Source: PNAI01 sp035574295 (GTDB taxonomy: Bacteria; Pseudomonadota; Alphaproteobacteria; Rhizobiales; Xanthobacteraceae). Taken from it: a stretch of 18,080 nt of DNA. A model generated the notes under the pieces. The model saw nothing but the letters and a program-made list of their open reading frames with translations, was not told the origin of the DNA and ran no database searches. The DNA lies in NCBI GenBank assembly GCA_035574295.1, contig DATLYX010000143.1, forward strand, positions 1-18,080, written 5' to 3'. Shown here piece after piece: positions 1 to 9,481 of the stretch. A program made the position numbers and the translations under genes. Positions within the stretch are counted from its first letter, which is position 1. Every line of letters begins with the position of its first letter.

Positions 1-2
1 TC

Positions 3-170
3 CAGAAGCTGTTCAGCGAACCGAAATTCACCGCCTTTCTTGACAAGCAGGCCGTGGTGCCCGCCGCGACCGACCAGGCCGGCTTCATTGCGTTCCTGAA
101 ACAGGACCGCAAGGACGCCGAGACATTGATCAAGATTGCCAACGCGCGCCCGAAGGAGTTCAAGGAATAG
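3..170 (+). CDS. Bug/TctC-type tripartite tricarboxylate transporter binding protein, C-terminal fragment
   Basis: This is the last 55 codons of a gene that enters from the left edge, so no start is visible. The tail reads as a mixed helical C-terminus with a FIAFLKQDRKDAETLIKIA segment, which matches the usual end of periplasmic Bug/TctC receptors (a final helix after a loop rich in Pro and Ala). Such proteins bind carboxylates or related small acids outside the inner membrane and deliver them to TctA/TctB. The stop TAG is followed by 108 bases before the helicase gene. A full-length member of the same family lies at 6533-7564 on the other strand. The family call rests on a short tail, so other periplasmic binding proteins cannot be excluded. 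Confidence 0.55.
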   Translation, partial: QKLFSEPKFTAFLDKQAVVPAATDQAGFIAFLKQDRKDAETLIKIANARPKEFKE

Positions 171-250
171 CCGGCATGCGCGCGCCTGCGCGCCGCGCTC
201 CACCGCGTCCGGAACCCCTCGCAAAACCTCGCCGCAGGTGCCATTTTCTG

Positions 251-267
251 TCCATGATTCTCATGGA
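251..267. promoter_or_regulatory. Perfect inverted repeat upstream of uvrD
   Basis: TCCATGA, a TTC spacer and TCATGGA form a perfect 7-bp dyad. It lies 11 bases before the GTG start of the helicase gene, next to its ribosome-binding region (GGACGGGGG). It could be an operator or a hairpin in the leader. It does not match the alphaproteobacterial SOS box pattern GTTC-N7-GTTC. The symmetry is seen directly; function is inferred from position only. Confidence 0.35.
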
Positions 268-278
268 CGGGGGCACCC

Positions 279-2891
<2,613 letters not shown>

Positions 2892-2966
2892 ATCAACCGG
2901 CTCGGTTACCCATGGCTTGGCAGGTTAAAGTTCGATACCGGTCAAGGGCGCCGCAAAAAATCGGGC

Positions 2967-3161
2967 ATGTTGACCGACAGCCGTGATATCATCGCCCGCC
3001 TGAAGCGAGAGGGTTTTGAGGAGGTTTCGGTCCGCGGATCGCATCACAAGTTCGTCCACCGCGGATTGTGGCGTGTCGTGATCGCGCCGCATCCGCGGAA
3101 AGACATTCCGCCGGGCGCCGTGCGATCGATATACCGACAGGCGGGATGGCAAAAGGATTAG
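2967..3161 (+). CDS. hicA: HicA-family mRNA interferase toxin
   Basis: This 64-residue protein has a double-stranded-RNA-binding-like fold and the hallmark GSHHKF motif at residues 24-29, whose His is the catalytic residue in HicA toxins. It continues with the usual basic strand and a C-terminal PPGAVRSIYRQAGW helix. HicA cleaves mRNA and blocks translation, and is normally neutralised by HicB. The length is typical. ATG 2967 has only weak ribosome-binding sequence upstream. The stop lies 2 bases before the hicB start, the normal toxin-first order for this TA class. The gene sits 75 bases after uvrD. No key residue is missing, so the toxin looks potentially active. Confidence 0.88.
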   Translation: MLTDSRDIIARLKREGFEEVSVRGSHHKFVHRGLWRVVIAPHPRKDIPPGAVRSIYRQAGWQKD

Positions 3162-3163
3162 AA

Positions 3164-3453
3164 ATGCGCCATTACATCGCTCTCATTCATAAGGAATCCG
3201 GGTCCGGCTACGGCGTCTCATTCCCCGACCTGCCTGGCGTCGTCACGGTTGGCGATTCGATTGACGAAGCGATACAGAAGGCTGCTGAAGTGTTCGAATT
3301 TGCCGCTGAGGACTGGACCACCCACACCGGACGCGATTTCCCGAAGGCGGCACGATCGATGAGTTGCGCACCGATCCTGCGTTTCGCAACGATGCCCGCG
3401 AAGCTATCGTCGCAGCTATCCCTTTGCGTCACAAAGCCGAGGCCGCAGAATAG
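3164..3453 (+). pseudogene. hicB: HicB-family antitoxin with an apparent frameshift
   Basis: The N-terminal part is a classic HicB partial RNase H fold: MRHYIALIHKE, then GYGVSFPDLPGVVTVGDSIDEA. ATG 3164 is preceded by AAAGGA at a good distance; an in-frame ATG at 3146 would overlap hicA. After FPKA (about residue 61) the open frame loses the family pattern and runs to a stop at 3485-3487. In the -1 frame from 3352 the expected tail appears, TIDELRTDPAFRNDAREA, then IVAAIPLR, ending at TAG 3451-3453. A one-base deletion between about 3347 and 3352, in a GGCGGC context, explains this. Repaired, the protein would have 96 residues. It could be a real mutation or a sequencing or assembly error. 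Confidence 0.8.
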
Positions 3454-3483
3454 GCCGCAAGCTAGCCCCGCCTCAGAACGACC

Positions 3484-4191
3484 TTGAGCATTCCGCGACA
3501 ATCCGCGCGAGCGCGAATTCCGCCCCCACCTTCCGCCTTCACCCCCGCCGAGCGGCGGTTGATCCGCCGCTTGCGCACGCCGGAGCGGGTGCAAAAATTC
3601 CTCAATCGCCTGCGCTACAACACGGAGTCGCGCGGCGAGACCTTCCGCAGTTTCCGCCAAGTGGTGCGCCGCCGCACCGCGCACTGCGCCGAGGCCGCGC
3701 TATTCGCCGCCTGCGTGCTGGAGCAGCACGGCTACCCGCCGCTTCTGCTCAGTATCGAATCCGAGGACTATCTCGATCACGTCATCTTTCTGTACCGCCG
3801 GCGCGGCCGCTGGGGCACGGTGGCGCGCTCGCGCGATCCCGGCCTGCACGGCCGCAAGCCGGTATTCCGCACCGTGCGCGCGCTGGTCGCAAGCTACATC
3901 GACGAATACGTTGACGCCACCGGCAGCATCGAGGGCTATGCCGTGTTCGATCTGCGCGCGGTGCCGAACATCGACTGGCGTTTTTCCAAACGAAATTTGT
4001 GGGCGCTGGAACGCGCGCTGATCAAGCTGAAGCACCGGCCCGTCCGCACGTCACGCAAGCGCATCCGCCGCATGCGCACGCGTTATCTCGCCTATCGCGC
4101 GGCCCACGGCGGCAGGAAGCCGCTGTTCTATCGCGGGCGACGAAATTGGACGGAAATACCGCGTGAATTTCTGAAAGGCGAATGCGTATAA
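3484..4191 (+). CDS. Transglutaminase-like putative cysteine protease
   Basis: This 235-residue protein carries a Cys-His-Asp arrangement typical of the transglutaminase-like fold: Cys68 in AHCAEAA, His99 in YLDHVIF and Asp118 in RSRDPGL. Family members act as proteases, amidases or crosslinkers; the substrate here is unknown. The N-terminus and C-terminus are strongly basic (RKRIRRMRTRY near the end), which hints at binding to an acidic partner or nucleic acid. I see no signal peptide, so it is probably cytoplasmic. The TTG start at 3484 is uncertain: there is no clear ribosome-binding site and no ATG in the conserved upstream part. It follows the hicAB pair by about 30 bases, but no functional link is evident. 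Confidence 0.7.
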   Translation: MSIPRQSARARIPPPPSAFTPAERRLIRRLRTPERVQKFLNRLRYNTESRGETFRSFRQVVRRRTAHCAEAALFAACVLEQHGYPPLLLSIESEDYLDHVIFLYRRRGRWGTVARSRDPGLHGRKPVFRTVRALVASYIDEYVDATGSIEGYAVFDLRAVPNIDWRFSKRNLWALERALIKLKHRPVRTSRKRIRRMRTRYLAYRAAHGGRKPLFYRGRRNWTEIPREFLKGECV

Positions 4192-4373
4192 CGCGCGTCG
4201 AGGCCGCTTGGTTCCCCGCCCGATGCACGAATTCGCGCGGCGATGAAATGCCGTAAACGGACGATCAACGCCGCGCGGCCGAACGAAGACGTTTTCGTTA
4301 ATCGCTCCCGACACGCCGCGCGCTGCCTAAGGCCGGGTAAAGGCGCGGCGGCGAACCTATTCGGCATTGCGCC

Positions 4374-4390
4374 GTCCCGCTTAACGGGAC
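4374..4390. terminator. Short hairpin between the transglutaminase-like gene and rlpA
   Basis: GTCCCG-CTTAA-CGGGAC forms a perfect 6-bp stem, followed by TGCGGGTTTCTACTT. It lies inside the 280-base gap 4192-4471, which otherwise shows no open frame I can support. It may end transcription from upstream or be a leader structure for rlpA. The T-run is weak. Confidence 0.3.
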
Positions 4391-4471
4391 TGCGGGTTTC
4401 TACTTACTAGCCTGGACCGAGATCCGAGGCCGTCCCCGCGGCGGCAACGGATCGCAGGGCAACGGTTTCGG

Positions 4472-5248
4472 ATGCAACCCATGTGGCGCAGCATATCGGT
4501 TATCGCACTCTGTATCGGCGCGAGCATTGCCGTCGTTCCTCCCTCGGTTCGGCACCTCGACGACCCATCCATCCCGACCGGGGCGGATGTCGACATCACC
4601 GGCAGCATTCGCGGTTCCGATGGCGCAAAGCCGCTCCCCAAGGGCGGCGGCTTTTATCGCGTCGGCGAGCCTTACGTGATTGCCGGACGCACCTACGTCC
4701 CGCGCGAGGATCCGCATTACCGCGCCGTAGGCATCGCTTCCTGGTACGGCGACTGGTTCCACGGACGGCTCACCGCCAACGGCGAACGATATGACATGCA
4801 CGCGCTCTCCGCCGCGCACCCCACGTTGCCGCTGCCGAGCTACGTGCGCGTGACCAACCTGGAAAACAATCTCTCGCTGGTCGTGCGCGTGAACGACCGC
4901 GGTCCGTTCCACGACGGACGCATCATCGACATGTCGGTGCGGGCGGCGAAGCTGCTCGGCTTCTACGAGCGCGGGCTGGCGCGCGTGCACGTCGAATATC
5001 TGGGCCCGGCCCGGCTTGATGGGTCCGACGACGCCCGCCTCGCCGCAACGCGGCGCTACGCGCGCCCGCGACAAGTCGAGATCCAGCCCGAGAGCGTGTC
5101 CGCGCCGCTGAGCCAGACTGTGGCTTATGAGCAGACGGGATCGGTCGCGTCGTCCCCTGATGTCGTCGCCCTTTTTGAAGTTCGCGGAGACCGCGCCAAC
5201 GGCGCTCTGCCGACCACTTCCGAGTTCCCGAGCGTCATCTTCGACTGA
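4472..5248 (+). CDS. rlpA: RlpA-family septal/cell-wall lytic transglycosylase-like protein
   Basis: The central double-psi beta-barrel domain (about residues 85-180) shows the RlpA signatures GIASWYGDWFHGRLTANGERYD and VRVNDRGPF, then GRIIDMS and a closing RVHVEYLGPA. RlpA proteins cleave stem-peptide-free glycan or bind septal peptidoglycan during division. The conserved acidic residues Glu105 (NGERYD) and Asp142 (NDRGPF) are present. The N-terminus has a short hydrophobic segment (about 7-25) that fits a signal peptide or anchor; the Cys at 14 lacks a proper lipobox. No C-terminal SPOR domain follows the barrel, only a low-complexity tail of about 75 residues, so septal targeting through denuded glycan is not evident. 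ATG 4472 is the first start in frame. Confidence 0.88.
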   Translation: MQPMWRSISVIALCIGASIAVVPPSVRHLDDPSIPTGADVDITGSIRGSDGAKPLPKGGGFYRVGEPYVIAGRTYVPREDPHYRAVGIASWYGDWFHGRLTANGERYDMHALSAAHPTLPLPSYVRVTNLENNLSLVVRVNDRGPFHDGRIIDMSVRAAKLLGFYERGLARVHVEYLGPARLDGSDDARLAATRRYARPRQVEIQPESVSAPLSQTVAYEQTGSVASSPDVVALFEVRGDRANGALPTTSEFPSVIFD

Positions 5249-5312
5249 AGGCGCGACGATCGAGCTCCGCACGGCCTCGTGCATTGCCGCTGAAAGGCTG
5301 CCAGAAATGCAT

Positions 5313-5341
5313 CACGCCGGCTCCGAGCGGGAACCGGCGTG
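5313..5341. terminator. Hairpin downstream of rlpA
   Basis: CACGCCGG and CCGGCGTG form an 8-bp perfect outer stem. TCC and GGA continue it inside after one mismatch. It lies 65 bases after the rlpA stop, between convergent rlpA and the minus-strand hypothetical gene. No T-run follows, so it is a candidate factor-dependent or bidirectional terminator. Confidence 0.4.
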
Positions 5342-5441
5342 GCTGTTAACTCCTGGCTTTGGTCGCGCAATCAGCCGTCGGCGTACCAGCGCCGCAATCG
5401 CGTACCGGCTGCGAGGCGCAAGCCGCGCCGAAAATCCCCTA

Positions 5442-5864
5442 CTAACGCACGGTTGCCAGCGACCGTGTCTCGACAGTTTCCGCCGGCTTCTCCGCCTCGC
5501 TCTTTGCGTCCGCGGGTAGCTGCAGCACGACCGCATGCTGGCCGGGCAAGAGCTTGGTCAGCGGCACGATCTCGCCGCCGGGAAATTCGAGCGCGTCATG
5601 ATGCGCACACGGTTCGCCGGGGTTGATCTTCCGGAAACGCGCCACCCTCGCAGGCAGCCGCGTCACCATATGCGTGACCGGATTCTCGAACTCGACATCT
5701 CGCTCGAACGCGATCTCCGTGCCGGGCCGCAGGCAAACCGCCGTGTTGACGTCATTTGCCGCTGCAAAGCCGCGGGTGATCGTGTTCGGGAAGGTCGTGC
5801 TCACCAAACGGTCGGCGACCGCCGCCGGCCGCGAGGCCACGTACTCAAGGCTGTAGTCGCACAT
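5442..5864 (-). CDS. Conserved hypothetical protein of the MCDYSL type
   Basis: This 140-residue protein begins MCDYSLEYVASRPA. Its start is fixed by AAAGGAG eight bases upstream of ATG 5864; a longer frame from 5909 lacks such a site. From memory, similar small proteins occur widely in Bradyrhizobium relatives, but I know of no assigned function. The sequence is beta-rich, with a middle segment ITRGFAAANDVNTAVCLRPGTE and a Cys-His stretch PCAHHD (86-90) that could bind metal. A Lys/Glu/Ala-rich tail follows. There is no signal peptide or membrane segment. It converges on rlpA and lies downstream of the GlsB-like gene on the same strand. Confidence 0.75.
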   Translation of the reverse strand: MCDYSLEYVASRPAAVADRLVSTTFPNTITRGFAAANDVNTAVCLRPGTEIAFERDVEFENPVTHMVTRLPARVARFRKINPGEPCAHHDALEFPGGEIVPLTKLLPGQHAVVLQLPADAKSEAEKPAETVETRSLATVR

Positions 5865-5949
5865 TATGTGTCTCCTTTGCGTCCAATCGGTAACGCGATT
5901 GTTCCTCATGGAGATAACGACGGACCCGGATCGGCGTTCCAGCGCTTTA

Positions 5950-5968
5950 GGCCGGTTTTACGCCGGCC
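5950..5968. terminator. GGCCGG hairpin between glsB-like and MCDYSL genes
   Basis: GGCCGG-TTTTACG-CCGGCC is a perfect 6-bp GC stem in the 244-base gap 5865-6108. It may separate the two minus-strand genes. No clear T-run follows on either strand. Confidence 0.3.
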
Positions 5969-6082
5969 CGTGCCCATCATCATTCTATCCCGAGCACGAT
6001 GGCGGAATTGTGTAGCTCGCGCGAGCGTCAAGGAGCGCCGAACCCGCGTTTACCGCTGGAATGAATGCGTTTTTGGGCGATT

Positions 6083-6109
6083 GCGGTGCAGCACGCGCCG
6101 CTGCACCGC
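6083..6109 (-). terminator. Strong hairpin at the stop of the GlsB-like gene
   Basis: GCGGTGCAGC and GCTGCACCGC are perfect 10-bp arms around a 7-base loop. On the minus strand the stem begins at the last base of the TAG stop codon, the expected place for a terminator. The following minus-strand bases (AATCGCCCAAAAACG) contain no T-run, so intrinsic termination is not proven. Confidence 0.45.
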
Positions 6110-6369
6110 TACATTTTACCGCCCTGCTTGACCAATCTGAGAATCACGAGCAGCACCACTGCGCCGATTGTTGCGTGGATGATGGCCGCGATGATTCCGC
6201 CGCCAAACGTCAGACCGATAAATGGAAACAGCCATCCCGCGATCAGTGCACCGGCAATGCCGATCGCGATGTCGCCGACCAGGCCATAACCCGTTCCCTG
6301 CACGATCTTTGCCGCAAGCCAGCCCGCAATCAGGCCGATGACGATCCAGATGATCAAGCTTGTGAGCAT
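6109..6369 (-). CDS. GlsB/YeaQ/YmgE-family small membrane protein
   Basis: This 86-residue, almost wholly hydrophobic protein has three predicted membrane segments (about 4-22, 32-51 and 56-80) and the family's Gly-rich pattern GLIAGWLAAKI, GLVGDIAIGIAGALIAGWLF, and IIAAIIHATIGAVVLL. Family members are called transglycosylase-associated or GlsB/YeaQ stress proteins. They sit in the inner membrane, are often induced by general stress, and have no proven enzymatic activity. ATG 6369 is chosen over a longer frame because GAGGGGGG stands just upstream and the membrane region starts there. It is followed at once by a strong hairpin, so it is probably monocistronic. Confidence 0.88.
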   Translation of the reverse strand: MLTSLIIWIVIGLIAGWLAAKIVQGTGYGLVGDIAIGIAGALIAGWLFPFIGLTFGGGIIAAIIHATIGAVVLLVILRLVKQGGKM

Positions 6370-6497
6370 GTGCCCCCCTCTGTCAGCCGCCCATCGGCTG
6401 CCGACTCGCGCAAGCCTATCGATGTTTGCTTCCATTGGCGACCGTCCGACCGCGTGAGCTACAAAGTGACACACCCCCGGCGCGGCCACCGACGGCT

Positions 6498-6518
6498 CCC
6501 CGCTTTGCTTCGCTGGGG
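6498..6518 (-). terminator. GC hairpin downstream of the TctC-type gene
   Basis: CCCC-AGCGAAGCAAAGC-GGGG on the minus strand, with inner GC pairing, lies 15 bases after the stop of the binding-protein gene. It is in the 163-base gap 6370-6532, which contains no supportable gene. Confidence 0.3.
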
Positions 6519-6532
6519 CACGTTTGCGAGAC

Positions 6533-7564
6533 CTATTTCCCCTCCATCGCTTTGCGCACGCGCTCGACCAGTGCCGGCGGCGTGCGCGTCACCTGCGCCA
6601 CCAGCTCGGCGACCTGCTCGCCGGTGAGCGGATCGACCTCGATCTTGATTCGCTCCGCCTCCGCGCGATAGGCGGGATCCTTCATGGTCGCATCGAAGGC
6701 GCGCCGCAGCGCCTGCACGCGGTCCGGCGGCGTGTTCGGCGGCAGAAAGAACGGCCGGCCGTACTCCAGGCGCGCCACTGCAAAGCGCAGCGTCTGCCGG
6801 TCCTCGTCATTTTTCGCAAAATCGAAGATCAGCGGCACGTCCGGAAGCTCCGGGCTCTTTTGCAGCCCCCATTGCACCAGCATCCGGATTTTCTTGTCGG
6901 TGACCCAGCTCAGGTTGAGCGCCTTCAGTGTCGACCAGTTGGCGAGCGTGCCATGCACTTCGCCCCGCTCCATGGCGAGATGAATTTTCGGTGTCGCCTC
7001 GTACCCTTTGATCACCTTGAACTTGTAACCGAACATTGCATTCACGAGCATGGGAAAGTCGTATTGCGTGGAGCCCGGCGCCTGCGCGCCCATGAGCGTT
7101 TCCGTGGTGGCGACGTCGGTGAATTTCTGCACCGGCGCCGTGTGCCACACATAGGTGACCTGCGTCTCGCGATTGGTGCTGCCGAGCCAGATGATTTTGT
7201 TCGGATCAAAGCGGGCGCCGGCCGGTTGCAATTGCGGCGCGGTCGGCATGCCGTTGAACGAAGCGCCGATCACCGTGCCGTCGGACGGGCCCGAGGCGTA
7301 GAGCTGGTTCGTCATCGTCAGGCTGCCTGCGCCCGGCTGGTTCTGCACGATGATGGTCGGCTGTCCGGGAATGTGCGCTGCCATGTGCCTGGCGAGCAGC
7401 CGCGCATTGATGTCATAGCCGGAGCCGACCCCGACGCCGACCACAAGCCGGATCGTCTTGCCCTTGTAGAACGCCGCCACATCCTCCTGCGCGGCGGCCG
7501 GCATCGAGACCGGACTGACGAAAGTGAGACTCAACAGGGTATACAGCGAGATTCGCAGCAACAT
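6533..7564 (-). CDS. Bug/TctC-type tripartite tricarboxylate transporter substrate-binding protein
   Basis: This 343-residue periplasmic receptor starts with a Sec signal peptide (hydrophobic 3-20, probable cleavage after PAAAQ, about residue 26). The mature protein shows the Bug/TctC pattern: FYKGKTIRLVVGVGVGSGYD near the start of lobe 1, GQPTIIVQNQPGAGSL, and a lobe-2 segment with GYEATPKIHLAMERGEVHG. The final helices resemble the fragment at the left edge. Such receptors bind carboxylates or related small molecules and usually work with TctA/TctB membrane proteins, but none is encoded here, so this is an orphan receptor, common in this family. GAGGGG before ATG 7564 supports the start. 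It is 65 bases downstream of the NTF2-like gene on the same strand and may be cotranscribed with it. Confidence 0.88.
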   Translation of the reverse strand: MLLRISLYTLLSLTFVSPVSMPAAAQEDVAAFYKGKTIRLVVGVGVGSGYDINARLLARHMAAHIPGQPTIIVQNQPGAGSLTMTNQLYASGPSDGTVIGASFNGMPTAPQLQPAGARFDPNKIIWLGSTNRETQVTYVWHTAPVQKFTDVATTETLMGAQAPGSTQYDFPMLVNAMFGYKFKVIKGYEATPKIHLAMERGEVHGTLANWSTLKALNLSWVTDKKIRMLVQWGLQKSPELPDVPLIFDFAKNDEDRQTLRFAVARLEYGRPFFLPPNTPPDRVQALRRAFDATMKDPAYRAEAERIKIEVDPLTGEQVAELVAQVTRTPPALVERVRKAMEGK

Positions 7565-7629
7565 TGAGACCCCTCAGCGTTGCACCGTAGATGATCAATT
7601 CTGACCGGACGCCTTGCCCGGCGAAAGTC

Positions 7630-8226
7630 CTATTCCGCCCCGCCGAGCCAAGCCTCATAACGGCCCTTGAGCGCCTCGGTCTCCGGCAATCCGTCGTAGT
7701 GCACCGGGCTTGCCAAGCTGCGACCGGCCGCCAGCACGCGATATGCCATGTAGCGATAGGGCGCAGGATATTTCGTGGCATTCGCCGCCTGCATCAGTTT
7801 CACGAACACGATCGACGGCTCCACCGGATCGAGCCGGTCCTGCTCGTACACAGCGGCGCGTTCCAGGATGCGCCAGCGACCCGCCCGTTGCTCGATGCGA
7901 TCGAGAAATCGCGCGCGCGAGGTCAGGTCCACCAGAACCCCGTCGATCTCCTGGCGCACCAGGATGGTCACGTTGGTCTCCGCCAGCGCGCGCGGCCCCT
8001 TTCCGCGCACCGACGCCGGCCACAACAAGTGTTTGGACTGCGATCCTCGTCCAAAACTCTTGCGACAGCGCTCGACGAATTCGGCGTAGGGACCGCGGAA
8101 CCAGGACACGGCGATAATCCCGTCGGGGTGGAAGGTGGACATGAGCTCATCCCAGCGACCCTGGTCGCGATAGAGCCCCCAGGCCTGGATCAACTCGGCG
8201 CAGGCCTGCTTATCTTTAAGATCCAT
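7630..8226 (-). CDS. NTF2/SnoaL-like domain protein
   Basis: This 198-residue protein opens with the characteristic helical DKQACAELIQAWGLYRDQGRWDELMSTFHPDG, in which a helix pair leads to the first strand of an NTF2-like cone fold. It continues with GPYAEFVERCRKSF, SKHLLWPASV and a strand series with VLVDLTSRARFLDRIEQ and GRWRILERAAVYE. Such domains act as small-molecule isomerases, hydratases or dehydratases, or as non-catalytic binding modules. The substrate cannot be told from sequence. The C-terminal 50 residues go beyond the domain and resemble those of proteins found with catabolic gene clusters. ATG 8226 lacks a strong ribosome-binding site. It is divergent from prmA and may be cotranscribed with the downstream binding protein, which would suggest a shared small-acid pathway. 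Confidence 0.75.
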   Translation of the reverse strand: MDLKDKQACAELIQAWGLYRDQGRWDELMSTFHPDGIIAVSWFRGPYAEFVERCRKSFGRGSQSKHLLWPASVRGKGPRALAETNVTILVRQEIDGVLVDLTSRARFLDRIEQRAGRWRILERAAVYEQDRLDPVEPSIVFVKLMQAANATKYPAPYRYMAYRVLAAGRSLASPVHYDGLPETEALKGRYEAWLGGAE

Positions 8227-8454
8227 GGCGAGTTACGGGGAAAACTTAAGTGTTGCGACCACGACACCGGACTGCCGCAAGAGCATAGCCGAATCTCGTG
8301 GGATTCGCCGCTGAAGGAAAACGGGGACATGTGCACAATCGCAGCAAGCAAAGCCGAACAACCCGCGAAGCGCCAGGCAATATACCTGTGCAACAGCCGG
8401 TGCGGATCGCCTTGATAACGGCTGCAAAACCCTGTCGATAGCGCTTGGACAACC
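8227..8454. promoter_or_regulatory. Divergent promoter region between the NTF2-like gene and prmA
   Basis: These 228 bases separate two divergent genes and contain no supportable gene. On the plus strand TTGATA (8412-8417) is followed after 17 bases by TCGATA (8435-8440), a weak candidate promoter just before prmA. CGAATC and GATTCG (8290-8307) form a 6-bp dyad around a 6-base spacer in mid-region. Function is inferred from position. Confidence 0.3.
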
Positions 8455-9444
8455 GTGTGCTCGGCCTTGCGGCACCCCCTGCGACACCCCACCTACCGCG
8501 CCCGCCTCGTGACCGACGAATCGCGCGCAAGGCGCATGGCCGACGTCTTGAGCGAGCTGCTCGATCCCGCATGTGCTGTCTGTAGCGTGAGCGAGGACCG
8601 ACCCGGCCGATGGCGTGTCGAGGTGCATTTCGTTTCCCCGCTCACCGAAGGCGCCCTGCGTGCGCTGATCGCCGCGCAACTCGGCCCCCGGCTTGCGCGG
8701 GCGCTCAAATGCGCCCCGCTCTCCCCGCGCGATTGGCAGGCGGCGAGCCTTGCCGCGCTCGGCGCCGTGCGCGCCGGCCGCTTTGTGGTGCACGGCGCCC
8801 ACGTGCGCGGTCCCCTGCGGGCCAACGATATTGGCATCGAGATCGAGGCCGGCCTCGCTTTCGGCACCGGCCACCACGGCACCACCCGCGGCTGCCTCCT
8901 GGCGCTCGACCGACTCGCAAAATCAAGGAAACGTCTTCCGCGCAAAGTGCAGGGAAATTCTGCGCGCCGCCGCAATCCTCAGGCAAGAGCAACGATCCTC
9001 GACCTCGGCACCGGCAGCGGCGTTCTGGCCATTGCCGCCGCAAAAATTTTTCGCACGCCTGTGCTGGCCACCGATCACGACCCCCGCGCCATCCATATCG
9101 CGCGGGCCAACGCCGGTGCGAACCGCACCGCACCTTTGGTCGAGGTCATGCACGCCACGGGATTCAATGCCGCGCGTTTGCGGGTGAGCCGCCAATTCGA
9201 GCTCGTGCTCGCCAATATCCTGCTCGCCCCGCTGCAACGCATGGCCGCGCCGATGGCGCTGCGGGTGCGGCCCGGCGGTCATGTGGTGTTATCCGGTCTC
9301 TTGTCGGAACAGGCCAACGCGGCCATCGCCGCCTATCGCGCGCAGTCGCTCATTCTCGCACGGCGTTTTGTGCTCGACGGTTGGGCGACGCTGGTGTTCC
9401 GCAGGCCGCCGTTCACGCCAATCCGCTCAGTGAAGCGGCGCTGA
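8455..9444 (+). CDS. prmA: Ribosomal protein L11 methyltransferase
   Basis: PrmA trimethylates L11 with S-adenosylmethionine in the cytoplasm. An N-terminal L11-recognition domain (about 15-115) leads to FGTGHHGTT (136-144), the linker helix, SAM motif I DLGTGSGVLAIAAAK (183-197), the acidic ATDHDP loop and motif ANILLAPL (253-260, NILL in place of the N-P-P-Y-type motif, as in PrmA). The start is uncertain: GTG 8455, TTG 8467 and CTG 8479 are in frame and conservation begins near TYRARLVTDE. About 20 extra basic residues (157-178) stand between LLALDRLAK and ILDLGTG, where family members join almost directly. The aminopeptidase gene follows after 37 bases and may be cotranscribed. Confidence 0.9.
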   Translation: MCSALRHPLRHPTYRARLVTDESRARRMADVLSELLDPACAVCSVSEDRPGRWRVEVHFVSPLTEGALRALIAAQLGPRLARALKCAPLSPRDWQAASLAALGAVRAGRFVVHGAHVRGPLRANDIGIEIEAGLAFGTGHHGTTRGCLLALDRLAKSRKRLPRKVQGNSARRRNPQARATILDLGTGSGVLAIAAAKIFRTPVLATDHDPRAIHIARANAGANRTAPLVEVMHATGFNAARLRVSRQFELVLANILLAPLQRMAAPMALRVRPGGHVVLSGLLSEQANAAIAAYRAQSLILARRFVLDGWATLVFRRPPFTPIRSVKRR

Positions 9445-9481
9445 GCTTGCCGCCCGTAGGCACGCCGCCTAGATTGCCGCC

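Noticed and set aside
5535..6131. Plus-strand open frame of about 200 residues opposite the MCDYSL gene
   Set aside because: The minus strand has the strong ribosome-binding site and a conserved N-terminus; the plus frame is Arg-rich with no recognisable domain.
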